Shown here piece by piece: positions 1 through 6,143 of a DNA stretch of 6,354 nucleotides. This DNA comes from Eubacterium sp. (lineage in GTDB: Bacteria; Bacillota; Clostridia; Peptostreptococcales; Anaerovoracaceae), in contig JAFOKI010000224.1 in NCBI GenBank assembly GCA_017419895.1, forward strand, positions 1-6,354, written 5' to 3'. A program made the position numbers and the translations under genes. The first letter of the stretch is position 1; every line of letters starts with the position of its first letter. The notes below the pieces were generated by a model. The model saw only the letters and a list, made by a program, of their open reading frames with translations. It did not search any database and had not been told where the DNA came from.

Positions 1-619
1 CATCTACTGTACGGATCTTAAAAAAATCACGATACCGGCGAGTGTAAATTCGCTCATATACTGTTTTGGCGAATGCTACGGTTTGGAAGAAGTAAAATTC
101 CTCGGTGATTTCCCCGAAATCATGGAAGGTCCATTCTTTGCCTGCGATTTCACTGCTTATTATCCTTTAGGCAACGCGACGTGGACCAGTGAAGCTATCG
201 ACAGCGGCTACGGTGGAAAAATCAAGTGGGTAGGGTACTGCGCGGCTCACCAGAATGCTGCGGCTGTAAAGGAAAATGTAAAAGAAGCGACTGCCCTCAA
301 GCCAGGCTCGTACGACATGGTCGTGCGCTGCAAGCTTTGTAATGAGGTTGTCAGCCGCGAGACCGTGGCAGTCAAGAAACTCACGCCGACCATCAAACTG
401 TCCGCGAAAAAGAAAACTCTCAAAAAAGGCAAATCATATACGCTGAAGACCTCCGGCCTGGCGAAGGGCGACTCGGTCAAGAGTTACAAGAGTTCCAAGA
501 AGGCTGTCGCGACAGTTACAAAGAAAGGCAAGATCAAAGCCAAAAAGAAAGGGAAGACTGTCATAACCGTGACGCTCACGTCCGGCAAGACCGCAAAGTG
601 CCGGATAACGGTAAAATAG
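1..619 (+). CDS. BspA-like leucine-rich-repeat surface protein with C-terminal Ig-like (BIG2-type) domain, 3' part only
   Basis: The open frame runs in from the left edge (first whole codon at base 2) and ends at TAG 617-619, so only the last 205 residues are present; the TTG at base 83 is internal and not the start. Visible order: one to one and a half LRR_5/BspA-type repeats at residues ~1-40 (LKKITIPASV, then GLEEVKFLG); a short linker with the AYYP...ATWTS...YGGKIKW pattern that typically follows such repeats in clostridial surface proteins (~50-78); a Cys/His segment with C80, H83, C110 and C113 (CKLC), probably a small zinc-ribbon-like fold; and a very lysine-rich Ig-like domain at ~128-205 (KKTLKKGKSYTL...VATVTKKGKIKAKKKGKTVITV). 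The family is secreted and acts in adhesion or cell-wall association. No LPXTG or SLH anchor is visible at this end, so attachment may rely on the basic Ig-like tail. Family assignment is firm; ligand is unknown. Confidence 0.85.
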   Translation, partial: IYCTDLKKITIPASVNSLIYCFGECYGLEEVKFLGDFPEIMEGPFFACDFTAYYPLGNATWTSEAIDSGYGGKIKWVGYCAAHQNAAAVKENVKEATALKPGSYDMVVRCKLCNEVVSRETVAVKKLTPTIKLSAKKKTLKKGKSYTLKTSGLAKGDSVKSYKSSKKAVATVTKKGKIKAKKKGKTVITVTLTSGKTAKCRITVK

Positions 620-643
620 ACACAAATCATATAAACTGAGCAG

Positions 644-671
644 GAGACCGTACTGGATACGGTCTCTTTTT
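644..671 (+). terminator. Intrinsic (Rho-independent) terminator of the surface-protein gene
   Basis: A perfect 9-bp stem (GAGACCGTA at 644-652 with TACGGTCTC at 658-666) closes a 5-nt loop CTGGA and is followed at once by TTTTT (667-671). It lies 25 bp after the stop codon of the surface-protein gene. It should end that transcript and insulate the following rarA unit. On the opposite strand no T-run follows the stem, so it is one-directional. Confidence 0.93.
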
Positions 672-700
672 CATATTGTGAAATAATAAAACGATTGTAA

Positions 701-718
701 ATTCAATATTTTTTGAAT
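701..718. repeat. AT-rich inverted repeat ATTCAA-N6-TTGAAT
   Basis: ATTCAA (701-706) and TTGAAT (713-718) are perfect reverse complements around a 6-bp AT spacer. The repeat lies 16 bp upstream of the -35 box of the rarA promoter, where an UP element or a regulator could bind. Such short AT-rich repeats also arise by chance in AT-rich intergenic DNA, so function is only a possibility. Confidence 0.4.
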
Positions 719-733
719 ATATAAATACTTTTA

Positions 734-749
734 TTCACAACCGTGTGAA
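734..749. promoter_or_regulatory. Palindrome TTCACA-ACCG-TGTGAA on the rarA -35 box, possible operator
   Basis: Two perfect 6-bp arms (734-739 and 744-749) flank a 4-bp centre, and the left arm is exactly the -35 hexamer. A dimeric regulator bound here would block RNA polymerase. The half-site order is opposite to the CRP-type TGTGA-N6-TCACA, so no known regulator can be named. The palindrome is directly visible; operator function is inferred from its position. Confidence 0.45.
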
Positions 750-762
750 ATTATGTTAATAT
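734..762 (+). promoter_or_regulatory. Sigma-A-type promoter of rarA, extended -10, probably leaderless
   Basis: -35 TTCACA (734-739), 17-bp spacer, -10 TAATAT (757-762), with the extended -10 dinucleotide TG at 754-755. The usual distance from -10 to the start point puts +1 at about 767-771, while the rarA ATG is at 770. The transcript would therefore have zero to three leader bases and no ribosome binding site. This agrees with the absence of any SD-like sequence before the ATG. Confidence 0.78.
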
Positions 763-769
763 ACTAAAT

Positions 770-2101
770 ATGGAGCAGATAAACATATTCGACAATCCAA
801 ATAACCAGCCTCTTGCTTCAAGACTCAGACCCGAGACCCTTGACGAATTCGTCGGACAGGAGCATCTTGTCGCACCCGGAAAGATTTTGCACAGACTGAT
901 CGAGAGTGACACGATCACGTCGATGATTTTTTGGGGGCCTCCGGGAGTGGGCAAGACCACGCTTGCCAGAATAATTGCCGGTCACACAAGATCTGCTTTC
1001 ATCGATTTTTCGGCTGTAACAAGCGGTATTAAAGAGATAAGAGCTGTCATGAAAAACGCCGAGGAGAACAGAAGATTCGGTGAAAGGACAATAGTTTTTG
1101 TCGATGAGATACACAGATTCAACAAAGCACAGCAGGACGCTTTTCTCCCGTTTGTCGAGAAAGGCAGCATAATTCTGATCGGCGCGACGACAGAGAATCC
1201 TTCTTTCGAAGTCAATGGAGCTTTGCTTAGCAGGTGCAAGGTTTTCGTTCTCCACGAGCTCTCTACTGACGACCTGGCGAAACTGATCGAAAGAGCGCTG
1301 ACGGACCCACGTGGCTTCGGCGGTCAGGACATTAGGATCGGTTCGGATGAGATTAGGATGATCGCAGCGTTCGCGAACGGCGACGCCAGGACTGCTTTGT
1401 CTACGCTTGAGATGATAGTGCTGAATTCCGACGAGCAGGACGGAATTGTCACCGTAACAAAGGATACAATTGAGCAATGCATATCAAAGAAGTCTTTGTT
1501 GTATGACAAGTCCGGGGAAGAACACTACAACCTGATTTCAGCGTTGCATAAGTCAATGAGGAATTCAGATCCCGACGCGGCTGTGTACTGGCTTGCGAGG
1601 ATGCTGGAGGCTGGAGAAGACCCGATATATATAGCAAGACGTGTCACGAGGTTTGCCAGCGAAGATGTAGGGCTTGCCGATCCGAGAGCGCTTGAAATAT
1701 CGGTCGCGGCTTATCAGGCTTGTCATTTCATCGGCATGCCGGAGTGCTCGGTTCATTTGACGGAGGCAGTTATTTACCTTTCTCTTGCACCAAAATCAAA
1801 TGCGATGGAGGCAGCATACCTGGCTGCTAAACAGGATGCGATAACACAGCTCGCGGAGCCTGTGCCGCTCCAGATCAGAAACGGTGTTACCAGACTGATG
1901 AAAGAAACGGGCTACGGGAAAGGGTATAAATACGCGCACGACTTTGAGGAGAAAATCACAGATCTCAAATGTCTGCCGGATTCTCTTGAAGGCCGTGAAT
2001 ACTATAAACCGACCGATCAGGGACTTGAACCAAGATTTAAAGAGCGCCTTGACAAGATTAAAGAGTGGAAAAAGGGCTTTGCCCAAAATGATAAAGATTA
2101 A
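770..2101 (+). CDS. rarA: RarA/MgsA, AAA+ ATPase for replication-associated recombination
   Basis: This 443-residue protein has full family length and closely matches E. coli RarA (MgsA) and its WRNIP1/Mgs1 relatives, cytosolic tetrameric ATPases that act at stalled forks and single-strand gaps with SSB. Visible motifs: family N-terminus NQPLASRLRPETLDEFVGQE (~12-31); Walker A GPPGVGKTT (56-64); AVTSGIKEIR (82-91); Walker B VFVDEIHRF (109-117); sensor 1 IGATTENPSF (137-146) with the arginine-finger candidate in LLSR (R155); sensor 2 GDARTAL (204-210); and the C-terminal MgsA domain from ~250 (LISALHKSMR, DPIYIARR, ASEDVGLADPRAL, PKSNA, LMKETGYGKGYKYAHD). ATG 770 is the first possible start, because an in-frame TGA lies at 746-748 with no ATG, GTG or TTG between; later starts would remove conserved residues. 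There is no SD. The LUD gene follows after 40 bp, probably co-transcribed. Confidence 0.97.
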   Translation: MEQINIFDNPNNQPLASRLRPETLDEFVGQEHLVAPGKILHRLIESDTITSMIFWGPPGVGKTTLARIIAGHTRSAFIDFSAVTSGIKEIRAVMKNAEENRRFGERTIVFVDEIHRFNKAQQDAFLPFVEKGSIILIGATTENPSFEVNGALLSRCKVFVLHELSTDDLAKLIERALTDPRGFGGQDIRIGSDEIRMIAAFANGDARTALSTLEMIVLNSDEQDGIVTVTKDTIEQCISKKSLLYDKSGEEHYNLISALHKSMRNSDPDAAVYWLARMLEAGEDPIYIARRVTRFASEDVGLADPRALEISVAAYQACHFIGMPECSVHLTEAVIYLSLAPKSNAMEAAYLAAKQDAITQLAEPVPLQIRNGVTRLMKETGYGKGYKYAHDFEEKITDLKCLPDSLEGREYYKPTDQGLEPRFKERLDKIKEWKKGFAQNDKD

Positions 2102-2124
2102 AGGGCATTGGGAATCTATTCATC

Positions 2125-2133
2125 AAAGGAGGG
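2125..2133 (+). promoter_or_regulatory. Strong ribosome binding site deciding the start of the LUD gene
   Basis: AAAGGAGGG ends 8 bp before ATG 2142 and is the best SD match in the window. It fixes the start at 2142: the open frame continues upstream to 1944 inside rarA, but that extension overlaps coding sequence, lacks such a site and does not resemble the LUD family. The second ATG at 2148 is too far from the SD. Confidence 0.9.
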
Positions 2134-2141
2134 AACTAAAG

Positions 2142-2786
2142 ATGACGATGAGAGATGAAAACAGGAACAAACGTAACCGTATGCTCGCAGAGAAGATCAT
2201 TAAAGGTCTTGAATCCAGAAACAGCGTGGGTTACTACTGTGAAACTAAAGAAGAAGCGCTTGCGCAGGCTCTATCGTTGATGCCGGAAGGTTCAAGCGTA
2301 GGCTGGGGCGGATCCATGTCGATCGAAGAGATAGGTCTTAAACAGGCTGTGATCGAAGGCAATTATAAAGAATACAACCGCGATATCGTTCCGCCGGCAG
2401 AGAAACGCCAGGTGATGCTCGATATGTACAGTGCCAATTTCTTCATCACGAGTACAAATGCCATCACTGAAGACGGTATCCTCGTCAACCTGGACGGAAA
2501 CGCGAACAGAGTTTCAATGATCGCATACGGCCCCGAAAAAGTTATCATGATCGTCGGAATGAACAAAGTCGCGAAGGATCTCGACCACGCTATATACCGT
2601 GTCAGAAATGAAGCCGCACCGATCAACACTAAACGTTTCCCGATAGAAACTCCCTGCAACAAAACCGGTGCGTGCGCTGACTGCAAAGTTAAAGGCAACA
2701 TCTGCTGCCAGATGCTGATCACAAGATTTTCGATGCATCCGGGACGTATCAATGTTATTCTTGTAAACGAGGATCTCGGATTCTGA
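2142..2786 (+). CDS. LUD-domain (DUF162, LutC/YkgG-like) protein with Cys-rich tail
   Basis: The 214-residue protein is a single LUD domain, the fold shared with LutC and part of LutB of the lactate-utilisation complex. Visible motifs: VGWGGSMSIEEIG (53-65), STNAITEDGILVNLDGNANR (104-123), YGPEKVIMIVGMNKV (129-143), and a C-terminal cysteine cluster TPCNKTGACADC...CC (C172, C178, C181, C188, C189), closing with INVILVNEDLGF. The cysteine spacing is typical of clostridial stand-alone members and suggests a metal or Fe-S site, which is inference. No lutA or lutB partner is present nearby, so lactate oxidation should not be assumed; the biochemical role of solo LUD proteins is not established. 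It sits 40 bp after rarA without terminator or convincing promoter, so probably shares its transcript. Tandem stops TGA TAA end it (2784-2789). Confidence 0.9.
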   Translation: MTMRDENRNKRNRMLAEKIIKGLESRNSVGYYCETKEEALAQALSLMPEGSSVGWGGSMSIEEIGLKQAVIEGNYKEYNRDIVPPAEKRQVMLDMYSANFFITSTNAITEDGILVNLDGNANRVSMIAYGPEKVIMIVGMNKVAKDLDHAIYRVRNEAAPINTKRFPIETPCNKTGACADCKVKGNICCQMLITRFSMHPGRINVILVNEDLGF

Positions 2787-2814
2787 TAACAAAGAATGTT
2801 GTATGACAATAAAT

Positions 2815-2842
2815 GGCATCGCGGGTCGAAACCCGCGATGCC
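2815..2842. repeat. Perfect 12-bp GC-rich hairpin between LUD and tetR, no U-tract
   Basis: GGCATCGCGGGT (2815-2826) pairs completely with ACCCGCGATGCC (2831-2842) around the tetraloop CGAA. It lies 26 bp after the LUD stop codons and 40 bp before the tetR start. On the + strand it is followed by GATAAAAAG rather than T residues, and on the - strand by ATTTATTG, so it is not a canonical intrinsic terminator in either direction. It could still end or stabilise the rarA-LUD mRNA 3' end, act as an atypical terminator, or be a protein-binding palindrome. The structure is certain; the role is not. Confidence 0.85.
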
Positions 2843-2868
2843 GATAAAAAGATTATAAAGGATTAATC

Positions 2869-2876
2869 AAAAGGGG
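2869..2876 (+). promoter_or_regulatory. Ribosome binding site of the TetR-type gene
   Basis: AAAAGGGG ends 6 bp before ATG 2883, suitable SD spacing, and supports that start. The six bases between SD and ATG read TATAAT, a perfect -10 sequence, but a promoter there would initiate inside the gene, so this is taken as coincidence. Confidence 0.65.
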
Positions 2877-2882
2877 TATAAT

Positions 2883-3467
2883 ATGCATTCGGACATAAAA
2901 ATAAAGAATTGTCTAAAGCAGCTGCTTAAAAACAAATCTTTTGACAGAATCACAGTTACTGAAATCTGTGATCTTTCAAAAGTGTCCAGAAGAACGTTCT
3001 ATAATCATTTTGATGATATGTACGATCTTTTGTACGAAATTTTGAAAGATGCTTCGAATGAGCTGGCAGAAAAAGAAAGAAGCGCGGGTTACGATGCTGC
3101 GAAAGAATCAACATGGGAAAAAGCTCTTGGAATTGGGCTCAGATATTTCCGTGATAATAAAGATATCATCATGAGCATTTATAATTCGGACAGCTGGGAT
3201 ATTGTTAAAGAACGCGTTTCCGACAGAGTGAAAAAGAGTATTTCGGAAGCAGTCGACAGGGCTTCCGTCAGAACCGGTGTGAAACTGACTGCAGTCGATG
3301 CGGATTTCCTCTCAGGATTCTATTCATCTTTGTTCATAGTTGTAGTAGAGAAATACCTGAGACACGGAATGCCCGACGATCCGGCATGGATAGTAAACTA
3401 TATAAGCACTATTCTGGATCCTTCGTTCGACAATGCAGTGAAAGCCCTCGCAGGACGCGCAAAATAG
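2883..3467 (+). CDS. TetR/AcrR-family transcriptional regulator
   Basis: The 194-residue length is typical of the family. The N-terminal DNA-binding domain is clear: a short first helix (KNCLKQLLKNKSFDRITV, with I5-K18 region basic), then helix-turn-helix at ~24-44 (VTEICDLSKVSRRTFYNHF) followed by DDMYDLLYEIL. The rest (~55-190) is helical and variable, as expected for a ligand-binding and dimerisation domain of the TetR_C_8-like type common in Firmicutes; no ligand can be inferred. An in-frame TAA at 2856-2858 and the SD at 2869-2876 support ATG 2883. The closest candidate target is the LTA synthase-like gene 53 bp downstream, with which it is probably co-transcribed, and its own upstream region. 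No obvious terminator separates the two. TetR proteins usually repress neighbours and themselves, but the direction of regulation here is inference. Confidence 0.93.
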   Translation: MHSDIKIKNCLKQLLKNKSFDRITVTEICDLSKVSRRTFYNHFDDMYDLLYEILKDASNELAEKERSAGYDAAKESTWEKALGIGLRYFRDNKDIIMSIYNSDSWDIVKERVSDRVKKSISEAVDRASVRTGVKLTAVDADFLSGFYSSLFIVVVEKYLRHGMPDDPAWIVNYISTILDPSFDNAVKALAGRAK

Positions 3468-3520
3468 TGTTTTGCGGAATGCTGTAATTCATACCGGTGT
3501 CAGGCGAAATGAGAGAGTAA

Positions 3521-6034
3521 ATGCAGCAAAGAACCATCGACGAAAATGAAAACAAGCCGCGAAGCGGCGCTTTGGCGCGGAAACTGCTTTGCACATGCCT
3601 ATTGGCCGTGCTGGCAGTTTTTGTGTATTTCAATATAGATTCGCTCGGTAATGAGAAGAATACCAAGTACCCGGAAGATACATCAGGCATGAAAACCCTT
3701 GAGACAGATATTAGAGGGACAGGCATGATAGAGCAGGAATTCACTGCGGCTTCCGAGAATGTTAAACACGTAAGGTTGTACTTCAAGTTCGAATCCGGAA
3801 CGGCTGTTTCCGGTAAATTCAGGGTATTCATTAAGGACGGCAATAAAAACGTGTTTGAGTCGGAACTCGACGGAAAGTATATCGATTCAAGAGGCGCCAC
3901 ATATTTCAAAAATGGCGGAGATTCAGCCAGTCTTAACCTCAACAGGATAACTGACGAAAAAGTATATGAGGGCTATAAAAGCGTCAGGCTGGAAAAAGGA
4001 AAAGAATACAAACTTACGATCGAGTACACGGATATTAAAGCAGATTCGCCTGTCAATATAAGGGGTTATTCGGGAAAAGACAAAAGCACATTTGTCAGAT
4101 TCAGCTTTGATTACCTTGATGTATCAAAAAAGCTCTTTATCGCTGTTGTTGTGATGATGGTACTTCTGCTCGTGCTTATCTGGTTCCCGTACTCATCGTT
4201 CGATGTGTCGGATGGCAGTGTTGAACTTCTCAATATACTCGTATTCATCCTGACACCGATAGTCATGCTTTTCGTGATGCACAAAATATCCGGCATCGGT
4301 ACTATGGAGTTTCTGGAAAGGATCTACAAAACGCGGGCTCTTATGAACCTCGCGATCATCTGGGCATTCCACTCGCTTTTCTGGTTCATAACGAACAGAT
4401 TTAAAGCGGCGTCTGTACTTACGACAATATCGATGTTCGGCTTTTCGTTCATGAATTATCTGCTCCTTCTTTTCAGGGATTATCCGCTCATAGCATCAGA
4501 TGTCTTCGAGATCAAGACCGCGCTTTCGGTGGCTGACTCATATAACATAACACTTGACAAATACAGCATGATTTCGATTATCGTGTCTGCTGTCTGGCTG
4601 ATATTTATTTTATGCATAAGAGGCGTGAAGGGACACGGTCTCAAGACAAGGGCCGCTGCGCTCGCTGTTTTCGCATTGTTCACGGGCGGGATCTATTACG
4701 AACTTTTCAAGACTGACATAATAGCCGAGAAAAACTGGTTCGTATCCGGCTTCAAGCCGAAAGCAAGCTACAGGAGAAACGGTTACGCCTTATCATTCTT
4801 TGTAACGGTAAGGGGCATGTTCGTCGATAAGCCGGCAGGCTACAGCACAGAAGCTGTACGGTCGATAACCGGTGGATTTGAATCTGACCCGGCAGCGGAA
4901 TCCGCGGAGGTGTCGGAAAGCACGCCGAACATAATCGCAGTGATGAATGAATCCTTCTCGGATCTTGCTGTAATGGGTGCGCTCGATGTGAACACCGACT
5001 ACATGCCGTTTTATCATTCGCTTAAGGAAAATACGGTGAAAGGCTGGATGCATTCATCAATTTTCGGCGGTTCTACAGCTGACAGCGAATTTGAATTCCT
5101 GACAGGAAACAGCATGTATTTCCTGCCTTACAGGTCGATTCCTTTCAGAAGCATGATCAAGACGGAAACTATCTCGCTAGCCGGTACCCTGAAAGACAGC
5201 GGATACGGAGGCATCACGGCATTCCACCCCGGAACTGCCGATTCATACAACAGAAACAATGTTTATCCGCTGCTCGGTTTCGATAAGGTAATGTCGATCG
5301 ACGACATAGGAAAACCCGAAAAAATCAGGGATTTTGTTTCAGACGATCAAGATTACCATATCGTCGAGCAGGAATATGAGGAGTTCCGGAAGACAGATGC
5401 CAAAACCCCGTATTTCATGTTCAATGTGACGATACAGAATCACGGAGGATATGCGCTCGGCTCGGGAGTAGTTGATGCAGGCATTGAGGTAGAGGATCCA
5501 GAGCTGCGTGATGAGGAAGCCGTGAATTTCCTGAATCTCATGAAATACAGCGATAATGCCCTGAAGAGTCTCATCGAATACTTCAACAAAGTCGATGAAC
5601 CTACTGTTATCGTGCTTTTCGGCGATCACCAGCCGCGTGTCGGGTCGTCATTCTACAAAGCAATGTTCGGCAAAACTTCGGGTGAGTTATCGGCTGCCGA
5701 AGCCGACCTTAAGTATAAAGTGCCTTTCATGATATGGGCGAATTACGATATTGATGAACAGGAAAATGTTGAGATAAGCTGCAATTTCCTCTCTGCCTAT
5801 ACCAGAAGCATTATCGGAGGAAGGCTGACAGGTTATGACAAGTTCCTGCTTTCGATACGTGATAAGCTTCCGTCTGTCAGTGCGATATCAGTGCTCGATA
5901 CGGAAGGCAATGTTTACGAGTCTGAAACCTTGAGTGACGAGCAGAAGAAGATCCTTAATGACTACAGACTCATACAATACAACGGTTTCATAGATTCAGG
6001 GAACAGGGAAGAGGCGTTCTTCAGGTTAAAATAA
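3521..6034 (+). CDS. LTA synthase-family membrane sulfatase/phosphoglycerol transferase-type enzyme
   Basis: This 837-residue polytopic enzyme has a C-terminal extracellular alkaline-phosphatase-fold domain like LtaS, which moves glycerol phosphate from phosphatidylglycerol onto lipid-linked teichoic acid. Predicted membrane helices: ~18-38, 204-222, 236-256, 273-291, 299-319, 348-367 and 375-395; seven helices with N-in place the catalytic part outside. LtaS-like marks: NESF (476-479; E477 metal ligand), nucleophile T519 in GGSTADSEFEFLTGNS, FHP...YNR (H569, R578, where LtaS has FWNR), NVTIQNHGG (H641), and FGDHQPR (D702, H703). All core catalytic residues are present, so it should be active. 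Polymer and substrate are unproven; other groups, such as phosphoethanolamine, are possible. Unusual is a ~165-residue, beta-rich, non-membrane segment (~39-203) between helices 1 and 2. An in-frame TAA directly precedes ATG 3521, which fixes the start; the SD (GAGAGAG) is weak. Confidence 0.92.
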   Translation: MQQRTIDENENKPRSGALARKLLCTCLLAVLAVFVYFNIDSLGNEKNTKYPEDTSGMKTLETDIRGTGMIEQEFTAASENVKHVRLYFKFESGTAVSGKFRVFIKDGNKNVFESELDGKYIDSRGATYFKNGGDSASLNLNRITDEKVYEGYKSVRLEKGKEYKLTIEYTDIKADSPVNIRGYSGKDKSTFVRFSFDYLDVSKKLFIAVVVMMVLLLVLIWFPYSSFDVSDGSVELLNILVFILTPIVMLFVMHKISGIGTMEFLERIYKTRALMNLAIIWAFHSLFWFITNRFKAASVLTTISMFGFSFMNYLLLLFRDYPLIASDVFEIKTALSVADSYNITLDKYSMISIIVSAVWLIFILCIRGVKGHGLKTRAAALAVFALFTGGIYYELFKTDIIAEKNWFVSGFKPKASYRRNGYALSFFVTVRGMFVDKPAGYSTEAVRSITGGFESDPAAESAEVSESTPNIIAVMNESFSDLAVMGALDVNTDYMPFYHSLKENTVKGWMHSSIFGGSTADSEFEFLTGNSMYFLPYRSIPFRSMIKTETISLAGTLKDSGYGGITAFHPGTADSYNRNNVYPLLGFDKVMSIDDIGKPEKIRDFVSDDQDYHIVEQEYEEFRKTDAKTPYFMFNVTIQNHGGYALGSGVVDAGIEVEDPELRDEEAVNFLNLMKYSDNALKSLIEYFNKVDEPTVIVLFGDHQPRVGSSFYKAMFGKTSGELSAAEADLKYKVPFMIWANYDIDEQENVEISCNFLSAYTRSIIGGRLTGYDKFLLSIRDKLPSVSAISVLDTEGNVYESETLSDEQKKILNDYRLIQYNGFIDSGNREEAFFRLK

Positions 6035-6062
6035 CAGTGAATTGTGTATGCTTGTAGTCAAT

Positions 6063-6090
6063 ATAACAATATATAGCGTTTTTGTATAAT
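6063..6090 (+). promoter_or_regulatory. Weaker candidate promoter upstream of the CapD-like gene
   Basis: A perfect -10 TATAAT (6085-6090) has a four-of-six -35 match ATAACA (6063-6068) at 16 bp. It would start transcription near 6097, giving a leader of roughly 47 nt to ATG 6144, still without an SD. It may be a tandem promoter or chance in AT-rich DNA. Confidence 0.3.
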
Positions 6091-6105
6091 TGGGCATGGC
6101 AAAAC

Positions 6106-6134
6106 TTGAATAAATCAGTTGTATGACGTATAAT
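6106..6134 (+). promoter_or_regulatory. Sigma-A-type promoter of the CapD-like gene, probably leaderless
   Basis: -35 TTGAAT (6106-6111), exact 17-bp spacer, and consensus -10 TATAAT (6129-6134). The expected start point is 6139-6143, only one to five bases before ATG 6144. No SD-like sequence occurs in the short gap TATTTAAGAT. It makes this gene independent of the LTA synthase-like transcript, after which I see no clear intrinsic terminator. Confidence 0.82.
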
Positions 6135-6143
6135 ATTTAAGAT

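Noticed and set aside
818..1477. 219-codon open frame on the minus strand inside rarA
   Set aside because: It is antisense to a strongly conserved RarA sequence, has no recognisable motif and no plausible start context; the same holds for the other minus-strand frames.
2049..2054. Consensus TTGACA near the rarA 3' end as -35 of a LUD promoter
   Set aside because: No -10-like hexamer at 15-19 bp; the bases there are AAAGGGC.
2074..2084. GGGC-TTT-GCCC as a terminator at the end of rarA
   Set aside because: Only a 4-bp stem, inside coding sequence and followed by AAAA, so too weak and without a U-tract.
1944..2141. N-terminal extension of the LUD reading frame into rarA (open to 1944)
   Set aside because: It lies wholly over rarA coding sequence and the gap, has no SD and no family similarity; the strong SD at 2125-2133 sets the start at 2142.
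2861..2868. GATTAATC palindrome before tetR as a TetR operator
   Set aside because: Only 8 bp with no extension of symmetry into the flanks, which is common by chance in AT-rich DNA; no second copy was seen upstream of 3521.
2877..2882. TATAAT immediately before the tetR ATG as a promoter
   Set aside because: Transcription would begin about 2887-2891, inside the gene, and no -35 match occurs at 16-18 bp; an SD (AAAAGGGG) already explains the start.
6052..6090. Imperfect TATAACAA/TTGTATA stem after the LTA synthase-like gene as a terminator
   Set aside because: The stem is AT-rich with a bulge and a long loop, and no T-run follows; no clear intrinsic terminator is visible in 6035-6143.
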